A DNA stretch of 64,000 bases from positions 1 to 64,000 of the forward strand of contig NYXK01000105.1 in NCBI GenBank assembly GCA_002685535.1, in the 5' to 3' direction. The translations under genes were made by a program, and so were the position numbers. The notes beneath the pieces were generated by a model, which saw only the letters and a program-made list of their open reading frames with translations, was not told where the DNA came from and did no database searches. Position 1 is the first letter of the stretch, and every line of letters begins with the position of its first letter. The DNA is from Deltaproteobacteria bacterium (GTDB taxonomy: Bacteria; SAR324; NAC60-12). This document shows, piece by piece, positions 1 through 11,383 of this stretch.

Positions 1-107
1 ATTTTAGCTTGTTTCATTAATAACTAATAAACTTATTAATTATTCAAAGTAGTGAGTTTTGATGATTTTTGGTGTAAACGGGTGGCCGGAATGGTGGGGT
101 GGGACGT
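1..107. mobile_element. Putative end of a TA-inserting DNA transposon or MITE
   Basis: The first ~60 bases are very AT-rich. They are followed by a GC-rich terminal block at about 72-107 that abuts a TA dinucleotide (108-109). Read from the gene side, the element begins ACGTCCCACCCCACC immediately after TA. The junction falls inside the coding sequence of the adjacent LysM gene. Insertion at TA with duplication of TA is typical of Tc1/mariner/Fot1-type elements and their MITEs. Only one end is in the window, so the inverted repeat and the second TA copy cannot be seen. The identity is inferred from the junction. Confidence 0.45.
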
Positions 108-992
108 TAATCCGAATAATCGAGAACTGGCAGATATGGTGATGCTACACGCAAGTAGAACATCTTGAGGAAGCAGTCACTACACAACAGGTCGTCCGCA
201 TAGAGATTTGCAATTCGTCGATTTTCATCAGGTACATCGTCGGGATCCAAACACTGTGGCTCAGTACTACTGTCAGAACAGTCTGGTCGTATAATGTCCG
301 AGCCTATCCAGTCATACGAATCGATCAAACACAAACCAGAACTGCTGATGAATTGACGGGGACTGGGCTTGTGATTCGATCGAAGCTTATCTGGATTTGA
401 GCGGAGCCCAGAAACCTCCCTTTTCGAATTAGTGGAGTCCGTTGAATCCGTCGAGGAGGTATCGACGACAACCGAAGAGTTTGTAAGCGAGGTCACCATT
501 GAGGTGATCTCGCTGCCGTTGACGCCTGGCAGAAGAAAAACATTGGTATCGGGTGTCAGGCAAGCAATGTTCATCCCATCAAGCATCCTGCCTGGGATGG
601 TGAGGGGACCAACCAGCCGACCTTTAACATTGATATAGTTATCTGCACAATCGTTGCGAACTTTCGAGAACCAAGTTGCTGTAGTCGCGAGACAGCTTTC
701 TGTACAGAGAGCCGTAATGTTGTCCTTATCCCACAAGTAATTGTCAACCGTTCCCGCCATCCGGAGAAGATCTGCATCACAAGAAACTGTTTCATTGAGC
801 GCTTCGAGACAATCAAGACTGACGTTGAAAGCGCTCGCAAGCAATGAAGGGTCAACAGCTGGGTAAAGACTCGACTGAGCTGATACCTAAGAAATATGTC
901 AGCTATGTCTCGAGTATTGTGGTGCGGAGGACTCGGAAGATTCGTACTTTCAAAACCAAGCCGAGGCCAAGTCCTAAAGAGTATACCACCAT
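107..992 (-). pseudogene. LysM-family secreted protein, 3' part lost at a putative insertion
   Basis: Exon 1 is 992-948 and encodes a short hydrophobic signal-peptide start (MVVYSLGLGLGL). A 61-bp intron (947-887; GTACGA donor, CTGAC branch, TTAG acceptor) follows, and exon 2 runs 886-107. The start is set by splicing, because an in-frame TAG coincides with the acceptor. The Cys-rich body resembles the N-terminal region of fungal LysM proteins encoded beside subgroup-C chitinases (Cys in NETVSC, CTESC, LCSDC). Family members normally continue past the motif SPYLP...DYSDY into one or more LysM domains. Here the reading stops at DYSD followed by TAA, and the TAA straddles the putative transposon junction. 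The product would be 274 residues without any visible LysM repeat. It is divergently paired with the broken GH18 gene. A truncated but expressed protein cannot be excluded. Confidence 0.7.
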
Positions 993-2256
993 CACGATAG
1001 GGATGACCCGTTGATGATGATTGCGGAACGCGTTATTGTTACAATAATCTGGGCGTGGTTCAGTAATCTTTTGTTTACTTCCAATAATTCAACGACGTTT
1101 GAACTCGAAGCAATAACACGCGACGGATTCCGGCAGACGAGAGAACTTAAAGTGCGAGAATACGCAGACTGGGCTGGACAGATCTTGTTACTATGAGCAA
1201 TATCCTCAATATCCTAAAGATACCACCATCGGACCCTATTGAGCATTCCCCTTTCTTATGATACCAAATAGGGGCACTTTCTAATCCTGCCCCTGAGATT
1301 CTAACGAGAAAGATTCGATGCAGTTGGATGATTATCAAAAGCTCACTCTGATCCTCTGGAAATAGAGGATCACCTTCCTCTTTCGATCGCAATTTTGTTT
1401 CTCGGTTGGAAAAGGTAGAGAATCCAACATCAGATGGCCAACAAGAGTCCGAGGTGGAAGCTAGGAGTGCTCAATAATGCAGGTACAGCTGATGCAGCAT
1501 CACGGAAGCACGGCCCAACCCATGCCACCAACAACTTGACCCGCTTTGTACACATCTAAATCTAAACAATTATCGGCACAGGCTGGATCGGGCCGTCTTC
1601 GCCGTGAAAGCTTGTTCAATATTGGCTCCTGCCAATCACTTGGCACTGTCCCTGCATATGGCCGTGTCTTTGCGCGTCCATGACTGCATCAGAGACCATT
1701 GAATGCAAGATATGTGATGAGTCAGGTACCCACTTCTCCGAACATTCTACCCTTGATTCTCAAAGAAAATTCCATCCGCCCTTCCTACTCGGGGAGGAAC
1801 GCAAAACCGACCCGCTAAAGAGCGATAGCAACGAGATCTCGCGGCGCTTCGTGCCCCCTTGCTAGAAATCTATTTCCATTGAGCATGGGCGATGGACAGT
1901 CCAATCTGCACCGATTCTGCTGTCTTCCTTGTTACCGAAGATACAGGTCACTTCAGTCAATATTCTGCATGCCCTGAGCCCAATGAGGAAGGTTGAATGG
2001 CTTTTTCTACACTGCAATTAAACACCGCATTAGAACCTTGAACTGGCGGATGCAGCTTTGGTTGTCGTTAGCGAGTTGAAATTCTCAACGAAAGATTTAG
2101 TTGGAGGAACAACGAAATTGCTATTCTTCACAGCCGTCTGTTTTGAGATACAACCTGATGAGCTCGCTGATGTCTGTTCTCACCTCAGTTCACGAAACTG
2201 TCGACATCTTCTAGGCTTCACTCGTTTCCCTATCTGCCTGTTCTGCAGTATCCATC
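993..2256. promoter_or_regulatory. Divergent intergenic region between LysM and GH18 genes
   Basis: About 1.26 kb separates the two divergent starts and should contain both promoters. Scattered short open frames show no codon or domain signal. I see no tRNA, repeat or clear TATA box that I would trust. Confidence 0.4.
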
Positions 2257-5200
2257 ATGCTTTTCAGCACTTTTTTCCCCTTCTTCGCGGCTTTAGTATC
2301 TCTTTCGCTCTGTACCGCAAAAACAGTGAAGACAAATCCAACCACACTTAGTCCCTTGGCACAGTCAGTCGATGGGTTCGCCACATATATACCGCATCTT
2401 CGAAATTCATCTTTGCATGCACGAGCTCTTCCTACCGGGACTTGTGACTCTGCAACACCATGTGCAAATGGAGCGTGCTGTGGTGCTGATAATCTATGTG
2501 GCTACTCTCCATCATCATGTGCAGCAGGCTGTCAACATAACTGTACGTCTCCAGTTGATCCTGCTACATACCATCGCTGATGTTGTTCTAGGCGATGCCA
2601 AAGCAGAATGTGGTCCTTACGCAGCTCTTGGTCAGCAAACCTGCCCTTTGAATGTCTGCTGCAGCAAGTTTGGATTCTGTGGATCGACCTCAGAGTTCTG
2701 CAACTGGAGCAATACTGCTGATACCAACTATGAGGCTTGTGATACTAAGTATGGAGGCTGTGGAAGCGTCAAAAGACCGTCCTGTACCGGTAAGAGTGTA
2801 GGAAAACGGAACATTGGGTATTACGAATCTTGGTCGAACACACGGAGTTGCCAAAGCGTTGCCCCAGAGGATTTGAATATTGATGGATTTACTTCTATCA
2901 ACTTCGCTTTTGCCTTCTTTGATCCGACTACTTTTCAGATTTCCCCTATGGACGCCAATGGCGCCTCACTCTACAGTCGTTTTACAGCGTTGAAAGAGCA
3001 AAAGGCAGGACTTGAAACATGGATTTCAGTCGGAGGGTGGTCTTTCACCGATCCTGGCCCTACTCTCAATGCATTCAGCGATATGGTTAGTACTTCAGCT
3101 AATATGATCAGGCGTCGACCTTGATTGGGAATATCCAGGCGCCGAATGATCGTGGCGGGAGTCCCTCAGATATCGCAAACTATGTAAGTTAGCACTTCGG
3201 TCGCCTAGAAATTGTCTGATCAAAACAGGTTACTTTCTGCAAAGATATGCGAGCTGCATTTGGAACCAAATATGGCATTACAATCACACTCCCAACATCT
3301 TACTGGTATCTACAGCACTTCGACCTACCCGAACTTCAATCCTCGGTTGATTGGTTTAACATCATGGCTTATGATCTACACGGCGTTTGGGATGCCGACT
3401 CCCAGTATGTTGGACCGTACATTGCTCCGCATACTAACATCACAGAGATTGATGCTGCTCTCGATTTGATGTGGAGAGCGGGAGTTGACTCTACCAAAGT
3501 AGTTCTTGGACAAGGATGGTATGGTCGCTCGTTTACTCTGGTTGACCCCAGCTGTAACCTTCCTAATGGTATTTGCCAGTTCTCGGGTGGTGCAGACGCT
3601 GGCCTTGCTCGAAGGCATCTGGAATTCTTGACTATCAGGAGATTTCTAATATTATTCTGACGAATTCACTCAAACCTGTCTGGGACAAGGTAGCAGGTGT
3701 GAAATGGATTACCTGGAGTCAAAATCAGTGGATCTCCTACGACGACGGGGACACCTTCAAGCAAAAGGTTGACTTTGCAAATAGTCGCTGCTTGGGTGGG
3801 ATGATGGTATGGGCTATGGATCAGGTGGATCAATCTGAAGAGAATGGATTCGGAGGATCGGCAGCCATCTCCGGAGTCGATGTAACAAGCGCGCAGAAAG
3901 CAGACGCAGATCAAGCTACAGCAAACCAGGTCGCCAGCGCCACTTGTTACTCTGCGGGATGCGGCCAGGCTTGTAAACCTGGAACATTTCAGGCCGCACA
4001 ATTCAACGGTCAACCGGGATCAATAAGCACAGCTGATAAGTGTGCCTCAAAATCTTATCGCTCAACTTGTTGTGATGTCAAAACTCAAGTTGGTATTTGT
4101 CAGTGGCGTGGATATCGAGGCGCAGGGCTCAGTTGCATTGGTGGCGGCGCCGAAGGCGAAACCGAATTGACCACCAACACCAACTCTCACACCTCCAAAG
4201 GCAGTAAAGACTGTCACGGGGGTATCCAGAGCTATTGCTGTGCTGGTTTCAAAGCTACAAGTAAGTTGAGCCACTCTTCTTGCCGATCATGCTTTATTTA
4301 TTGACAATTTATGCCTAATAGCATCGAGTTTGAAGAATGACCTCGAGGACGCCGCAAAAGCTGCCGCAGTAGCAGCTGCCGAGCAAGCTGCTCTCGACAT
4401 TGCCGCTAAGGCGTTCTGTAGGATAGCTGTGCCTGCCTTGCTTGCTCCGCTGGAACTTCTCGAGGACCTCATTCCAATTGTAGGAGAGATCCTTGATCTG
4501 GTAGAGATTGCAGCCACGCCAGCGATTATTCAAGGTTGCGTGAAGGGTATCGAGAAGGAATGAAAAGCAGAGTTTAAAGTCTTCGGCAAGAAACATTCTC
4601 TCACACTGGATACACCCAAATCCAAGCCTACCACAGTGCCCACCAGGATTGAACCTAAATCAGCTACTCCAACAAGATCTGCTGACAAGACGTCGCCTAC
4701 ATGTACCAAGAAGAGCAAGAAGGGCAGGCATGTAGACTCGCCGAATATTGTGGTAAGAACTCAATATGTTGACACTCCTCAAATGGATGTCCTCAGGGCA
4801 ACTTCTAACCAAGCCTTCGGGAGCTGGAAAGATGGTGATGGCTGGGCTCTGCTAGGCAGTAAGTCTTTTTTCTCGTCTGCTCACCAACAATATTCCAAGA
4901 TCCCATATTCTCTACACGGCGGACATTCTGATATGTGTACGTACGTATTTTATCCTCAAGCAGGAATCATTCCGGTCTCTGAGCATTACCAAATGATTGC
5001 TGGTTATGTCACAATCACAAGCAGGACTGTTGACGATGTATTGAATTCTTGCGGAGAGGTTGTCCGTCGAACAGTAATACAAAATAGACACTGGGTGGCT
5101 AATCTTTACGACATTGGCCACCAAGGATCGTTGCTATTGTGGACCACAAGAAAGGAAGGCATAGACTGGGTCCAAGGCTATAACGATCGGGCAAATGAAT

Positions 5201-5376
5201 GGGGTCCAGTTACCTTTTCTAGTCTTGGCAAGATCAAAGCGGGCTGGTCTTACGCTGATATCTCCACGAAGGGACAGATATATGCAAAGGAGCATCCGCT
5301 GTACCTCTGGGTTCCAGTTCCCCCAGGGAACAATTGCAAAACATTTGCCCAGGCTTTCTACCAGCAATTGAAGTAG
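2257..5376 (+). pseudogene. GH18 chitinase, killer-toxin-like subgroup, multiply disrupted
   Basis: The layout is signal peptide (MLFSTFFPFFAALVSLSLC), Cys-rich chitin-binding (hevein-like) region, GH18 barrel (SVGGWSF, GVDLDWEYPG, MAYDLHG, WITWSQ) and a long C-terminal extension with a second Cys-rich block. Introns fit at 2543-2591, 3184-3228 and 4261-4321. Lesions: at ~3085-3095 only about 10 nt remain where roughly 57 nt should lead into the catalytic DGxDxDWE motif, so its first Asp is gone and the frame shifts. Near 3146 two bases are missing (GCGCCGAAT). Near 3602 one C is missing. An in-frame TGA lies at 4561-4563, with homologous-looking sequence continuing to 5376. Subgroup-C chitinases resemble the alpha subunit of yeast killer toxin and are usually paired with a LysM gene, as here. 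The catalytic protein cannot be made from this allele. Confidence 0.8.
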
Positions 5377-5643
5377 ATGGAGTACGAATTGAACAGATAC
5401 ATAGAGGAAGTATGGATAAGATCTAGCCATAACTAAAGGCCTTTCAAAGCCTAGTATTCAAGTCCGACAACTTTTGGCTCGGTCACATGATGTTGTTCGA
5501 TCAGCTAGCGTTCTCGAGCTAAGCGAATAGTCTATTTAAGATAACGTTTCATCTCACCCATTCTTCCTTCCTTTGTATCTAACTTGACTCGCAAATAGAG
5601 GAAGTCTAATTCTGCAGAGCCAGCCGACAGCACGAGTAGATTG

Positions 5644-7674
5644 ATGAAGCCTATCGAGATGTTATCAGCCTTAGCAAATCTAACAAACATTATTTTCGAC
5701 ATCGATCGGACTCGGCAAGTCCCCAAAGTCCGCAAATATGTAGAAAGCGAAGCATATAGTGAGTAAACATCTTCAAGTTGAGTTTTACCATCTAACAGTA
5801 TCCAGTGTCTGTGACTGAAGACCTTGGGACGGTACTAAATCGCCAGCTGAAGGGAGAGAGCGATGGCAACCGGCTTCAAGCGATTTTTGATGAATATTCG
5901 GTTGATGGTTCTTCAAGTCTGAAATGTGCGTTTGTGGACTGTGGTTAGACGAAGCACAAGCTAAAGACGATCAGGTTGGAATGAAGAAAGCTTCAAAAGA
6001 CATGTCCGAAGCACCATCTCAGAAAGTGCAATCTCGGAACCCGCCATCCAACTTTTGTGGAGAAGCTTCTCGTACTACGCCTATCATCCAATTCCCCGAC
6101 ATTGCACCGAGATCGGCTTCGATGCCTTCATGCGTGCTATCACTCTTCTCACTTTCCAGTGTGACGATCTCATAGGCACACAAGAGCGCGATGGCTCTTT
6201 CTGCGAATATTTCTGGCGGGATGACGACAGTCTCTTTCGTATCGCTCGGATCGAACGACTGTTCAGAAGCATCGGAATGCCTGTTTCGAAAGTTTCAAGA
6301 CTCGAGGATCCCCAGACGGAGTCTCTCACAACAGATGCAATGGATATATTGGCTATGGTTGGACCTGACTTCATTGGTTCGGGTCCTAGGCCAGATCAAT
6401 ATCGCAGCTTTGCACAAAAGCTGTTTGACGGAGTGATCATGAAAACAGAAGTGATGAGGGACGACGTCTTCTTGTTGATTGACTTGCTCCTCAGATTGAG
6501 AGTGAGAAACGAGAAGTGGGGCTCCCATCGGATGTTCAATCATGGAGATTTCGCTGAAGCTTCTCCTTCTGGCGCGGCGTTGACTAACAATCTGGTCGAT
6601 GCACTGGCAGGAGAGAATTCTTGCGAGCCATTTACTCCAGCAACATTTCACAAAGTCCTGGACCTTATGGTAGGTATACTCACCGAGTCGGTTATTGTAG
6701 AGTGACTAACTTCTGTAGCCAAATTTCCATCTTCGATTCTATCAGCTTTGGGCTGTGATTTTCCAACCTCAGATCGGCGAAGCCCGAGAAGATGGTTCGG
6801 ATGCTCTCCATATGAATTCCATACTCGGAGCTTTGTACCTCTTCACTCCGCAGATCAAGCTTGGAAACCGCTACACCAGATTTGTCGCAGAAAAGATCGA
6901 AGAAGTCGCCATCAAGCCAAAAATCTTAGCAGCGGAGTCTTTGTCAATTTCTGAGCTGGCACTGGGGCTCTCAAATCCATCCTGTGGATATATTTTATTG
7001 TTTACTGGGACCCATATATCAAATGATGAAGAAGCTTCTGTAGGAGTTTACTTCCCAGGTCCAATGTACGACATCAAAGATGAGAGCCAAGTAGCCATCA
7101 AGCGGGGAGGGAAGGAGGAACTGGAGAGGACTACCCACCGTACTTGCTTTTCCAGTTGACGCCTCGATATCGGCTCTTCTGTGGTAGCTCTACGACCGAT
7201 CTAAGAAGATTAATCCATCCAAAGGATCCGACTATCTCACTTGAAACGATCGAGACAACGAATCATGAGTTGAAAGATACACCTTACCGGATTGGGAAAC
7301 CATATATTGGTCACGAGAAAAATACCCATCTCGAAGTCGACCCTGCGGCAAATACAGTCAGGCTAGTAGGACTTCCGAGTGGTGATGGGATGTGGTTCGG
7401 GGAGGACCCTGAACGCGGACAGAGCTGGGAGTTTATGATTCGAGATTGCAGGATGGACATTCTCGTTGTCACAGGCGGACTATTACGAGGAGTAGAGCAA
7501 GCGGCAAGTGGGATGGAAGCGAATTGGGATAACAGCGAGGCACAGACTTCGGTTCACGCGAAAGCCGAGGATCGAAGTGGCAGAGTCGTAGGTGAAGATC
7601 TACTGAAGAGGATTGATGGATTTGGATCCCGTGGAGAAAGAATCACGAGAAAAGATGTTGAGCGGAAGGTGTAA
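5644..7674 (+). CDS. Probable EF-hand/TLDc-domain protein, one internal frameshift
   Basis: Exons 5644-5758, 5806-5925, 5975-6669 and 6719-7674 join in frame (introns 47-49 bp). The ATG at 5644 gives MKPIEMLSALANL. Residues around FDEYSVDGSSSL look like a degenerate EF-hand. The C-terminal half reads like a TLDc domain: ILLFTGTH...GVYFPGP, then PPYLLFQLTPRYRLF, a glycine-rich stretch and a closing hydrophobic strand DILVVTGG. TLDc proteins such as yeast Rtc5/Oxr1 act on the V-ATPase, and EF-hand plus TLDc occurs in MEAK7-type proteins; the role here is inferred. Near 7111-7120 (GAAGGAGGAACTGG) the frame shifts by one base: the 5' frame stops at 7159, while the other frame gives the expected YLLFQL strand. 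A missing G in a short G run would restore about 630 residues. It is either a sequencing error or a recent pseudogene. Confidence 0.55.
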
Positions 7675-8455
7675 CTTCTCCGAAGCAGACTATCTAATGA
7701 CTAAGTTACACATAAGATTTACGCCCTTGTGGTGCTGTGGTGCTACAAGATTCCTTTTTCCAAATTCGTCAAGTGATTGGTTACATCTTAGCTAGAGAAT
7801 ATGAGCAGTTCGTCTTGGCATCCAGGCAAGTTGACACATGTAAAAATACAGCGGAACAGATTATTCTCTTTACTAGGCCTCCCCCTACGGCTCACCAGCC
7901 TCCACCATAGCCTGCATTGCCTCCATCACCATTGGTAGCCCCAATTAAGACGCCAAGAATAGCCAGACGCAATGTATGTAGAAGAAACAGGGGGCCCTTC
8001 TTGCTTTCTGAAACACACAGAAGTACCCTTGCAACCATTTGTCCAGACCACAGTCCCGAGAACCATGTTCCAGGGCTACGTGAGGAGGAAGCGTCCGCAA
8101 TTCCGGCAAGGGCTATTGAATTGTCCTCTTGGAAGGAATGGTGCCTCTGAGGATACATTCGGACGATGTTCACCCATACTCTCCCGACTGCCAGATCTCG
8201 GATCTTGGTTCTCGTCTAAGATTTGATTCGAGGCTCCAAAATAACTTCAAGATTCAAGCTGGGGTTGTTCATGGATCGAGTTCTCACGATTCACGCTTTG
8301 TACTGCTACCAATGGGTCTTTGTAGCCTATACAAGCAGTCGCGAGGATAAGCGGCTTGGAAGACGTCCCTGTCAGAGGACTCTCCGTGAGAAGAATGTAA
8401 CTGTATGAAAAAATCCAGAGTTATAGTGTGTAGTCTGGAACAAGTCCTCTTGTTG
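7675..8455. other. Convergent intergenic region, no convincing gene
   Basis: This is the 3' space between the TLDc gene and the Zn2Cys6 gene. A minus-strand frame at 7892-8173 ends with a Gly/Trp tail (GNAGYGGGW) after a hydrophobic stretch, which is reminiscent of small secreted glycine-rich peptides. It has no clear start context, so I do not call it. Confidence 0.35.
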
Positions 8456-11032
8456 CTACATGTTCCCCTCAAACTGCGGGTACTGAGGCATCTCGGCGTT
8501 AGGGATCGGAACGGAATTCAACCCTAAATTCGACGAGGGATGGAGGAATTGTGCCGACCATGCCATCGGATCGGATAGCTCTCCAGGCCATGTCTGCCAC
8601 TCGATCCCATTATGGCTGACTCCGTAATTGAATGTCTGGACGAAATTCTCGCTCGAAAGATTGTCCATCAGCGACAGCTCTGTTGCGTTGTCGTTGGGAC
8701 CCCCATTCATCGATGTCGAGTCCGTTCTTGAATCCGCATGTCCTGTTTGGTATCGTTAGCAGTGCAAACTCAAGAGGAAAGTCAGAATTACTTCTCGGAC
8801 GGATGCGCGTCCTTTTTAAGTCCCTCATCATATCTCTGGCGCGTCTGGCCGCGTCAGAATTGACACTTAACGCATCGAAGACCTTGAGACACGTCTCTGC
8901 ATCCTCGTCAAGCGTTTGAGATTGAGCCATCAGATCAACCCCATCGGGTTCGATGCACGCACGAGCGACGAGGAGGACGGAACTCGCGCAGAGAAGACAC
9001 GAGATCATCTGCCACCAAGGGAAGTCGTGCACCAAGCATTTTTCGTCGGCCACATTGTGCAACAGATGTGCTGTCTGCTGGGCCTCGTGCACGCAAATTC
9101 TCTCCAAGCTATCAACGCGATGCCGTGCTCGCTCCAGCAAAGCCATCAAAGGCCGGTTGGGTTGCTGTACCCATGCCAAACAGAGATATGGACGATGCAT
9201 GAGTGTGCGGAGATGGTGGAATTTGATAGCAAGCATGTTTCGCTAATTTGAAAGTCAGCAAATGTTTTACTGTCAGAAAACTCTTGGGTTAAGCCTTGCC
9301 TGTCGCTTGAAAATCATGGATTTCTCAAAAGTGTGACCTAAGTCGAAGCGGAGATGGCGTGGAAGACCTAATTTCCATTTTACGAGTTTCTCGTCTAAAG
9401 CCGTGGTACTCAATAGCATCTGGTCAGGCTCAATGGCAACCTGCGAAGGTCTGTAGAGATCACTAATCACCTGACCCAGAATCTCGGAGAATTGAATGAC
9501 GAAGATGAAATAATCAATGGAAGAAGGCGTTGTATCGCGGGACAGTTGGTTAGGTTCTCCATTCACAGAGCATTGACCCTCTTCCAATGCTGAGGGGGAA
9601 TTAACATAATACTCTTCTTCGTGAATAGCAGCGGGACGGCCTAGTTGAAGGGCGAGAAGCCGGTCCAGGACATACAAAGAATACCAAGTCCGCCGTATTG
9701 TCTCTTGTTTGCTTGTATCAAGCCCTGTCAAAGGTTGATCAAGTGAGTCTACAACATGGAAGCCAATACTCTGCGCGACGCGGACTGCAAGACCGAGAGT
9801 ATTCCAGCATCTACCTGTACGTTAGCTTCCAATAGCCTCATAGTAATCTATCTCCGCTAACCTATCGGCCTGGCTCATAGCCAGTAGAAAGAAACATTGT
9901 GCAAGCAGCATCTGAATATTCTCTAGTGTGCAATCCGTCATCATCGAGTTCGAAAGCAATATGGCTTGGCCGAAATACTTCAGATGTGCTTGAATGTCAC
10001 CATTTTCGCACCGGGGGAACGATGTGTAGTAGGCGCCAATCGCGAAGATGGTGTCTAACAAGGTACATAAGGACTGTCTCAGTAATTTCTCAGGTGAGCA
10101 GCAACTTACACAAAAGAGGAAGCCATGAAGGGCCTTCATTGACTTCTTTGTCCCCTGTCCAGAAGCGCTCGTATCTTGCCATAAATGATGGCTTGTTCAG
10201 AAAGGGGTAAGCGATGTGTATGGTAGAGAAGTAGATTTCGATATAGGCATCCGCCATATCTTTTGCCGGAAGATGCTGCCGACCCTCGTGCAACTCTAGA
10301 TGCAGGATCTCTTGGTCGTAGCTTTGTGTTTCGCTCTCGGCTGGTCCACCCGACTGGATATCATCTCGAAGAATTTTCTTGATAGTATGGAAGAAGCGAA
10401 CATCGCTCGCCTCCCCTAAGTACCTCGGGTTGTTCCCGTTCGGTTCGGATGGATCATGTCGAAGAGATGATGCTGTAATCTGGGTGGGGATACTCATCGG
10501 GTCCGTTAGATCAATAATGCCCATGGGCAAACGACCTCGAATCTGAGACAACGTCGAATTGACCGAACTGCGAGCAGATTCGGGCAGGGCCGACTGAATA
10601 CTTGCTATCAAGTTGTCGTAGGACCTGATTGCCAATTGCAGCAATGGCAACTGTTGCTCCCTTGTACTGCCCGTACTGTGGCCACTGGGACCGCCGAGGT
10701 CTGAACTTTGCTTGGTATCCTTCTTGTCCTTGGGCCAGTTGCAAGTATGGCCGTAGCCCTTGCAACGACCACAAATTGGATGCTCACCATCACACTTACA
10801 CCACGTCAGCAGAAGCCGCATGCAAATGATCGATTCATCAGGTGGAACAGTGAGTGGAGTAACACAAACTAACCTTCGACTTCTGGGACCTGCAGTTCTG
10901 GCAGGCTCTGGCAACGCGGCGGCGCTTCAGAGCCGGTACACCCAACTCGGGCTCTGGCTCTGGCTCTGGCTCTGGCGCTGTACTGGGCGTGGCTGTGGCT
11001 GTGCCCGCGGGGGAAAATGACTGTTCAGACAT
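8456..11032 (-). CDS. Zn(II)2Cys6 transcription factor with fungal-specific regulatory domain
   Basis: Six exons (11032-10874, 10794-10110, 10054-9862, 9810-9300, 9242-8792, 8742-8456) sum to a multiple of three and give 761 residues. The zinc cluster near the N-terminus is CX2CX6CX6CX2CX6C (ACQNCRSQKSK...) and is split by intron 1. It follows an N-terminal (EP)n run encoded by CTCTGG-like repeats. The middle carries the fungal_trans domain pattern: YIEIYFSTIHIAYPFLNKPSF, then RCWNTLGLAVRVAQSIGFH, then RRTWYSLYVLDRLLALQLGRP. Such proteins bind DNA in the nucleus through the cluster; the target pathway cannot be told from sequence. Intron 4 (9299-9243) uses a GC donor (CAG|GCAAGG) with an AG acceptor. 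The upstream region contains a predicted G-quadruplex. Neighbouring genes give no obvious regulon. Confidence 0.9.
10928..10981. repeat. In-frame GGCTCT repeat coding for (Glu-Pro)n
   Basis: Tandem copies of a 6-bp unit (GGCTCT, with variants) encode the acidic Glu-Pro run near the N-terminus of the Zn2Cys6 protein. Copy number is likely to vary between strains. Confidence 0.7.
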
Positions 11033-11232
11033 TTCTTGGCAGAATGTCGAGTCTTCAAGCCTTACTTAGGTAGGCAAAGTAACTCCGTAGAGTATGTCCG
11101 TACAGTATGTGCCTTTCCGTTCCGTGCAATATTGTCTACGAGGGCAACTGTTGTGGAATTCGACTTTGTTACCGGGGACAGGCGAGGGAGGGGAAAGGGA
11201 GGTGGAGGTCTACTGTAGATGGGTGACAGCGC

Positions 11233-11251
11233 GGGGCGGGGCGGGGCGGGG
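11233..11251 (+). promoter_or_regulatory. Predicted G-quadruplex, four GGGG runs
   Basis: Four runs of four G are separated by single C bases, which is a canonical and very compact G4 pattern. It lies about 200 bp upstream of the Zn2Cys6 start codon, with the G-rich strand being the template for that gene. A regulatory effect is inference. Confidence 0.6.
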
Positions 11252-11347
11252 CTGGAAAGCCTTGGCTTGTTTGATTCTCCTCTCTCTTCGCCTTTCATTC
11301 TCATCACATGGTAATGGGTAATCGGTGATCGCTCATGTGGCGACTTA

Positions 11348-11383
11348 GGAGTACTAGGAGTAGGAGTAGGAGTAGGAGTACTC
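11348..11383. repeat. AGTAGG microsatellite
   Basis: Tandem GGAGTA/AGTAGG units occur in the intergenic region. Read directly from sequence. Confidence 0.8.

Noticed and set aside
3088-3113. 26-nt GTTAGT...TCAG segment as an intron that would rescue the chitinase
   Set aside because: Too short for a spliceosomal intron, its bases encode the family-typical VSTSAN, and removing it would still leave the expected ~19 residues missing.
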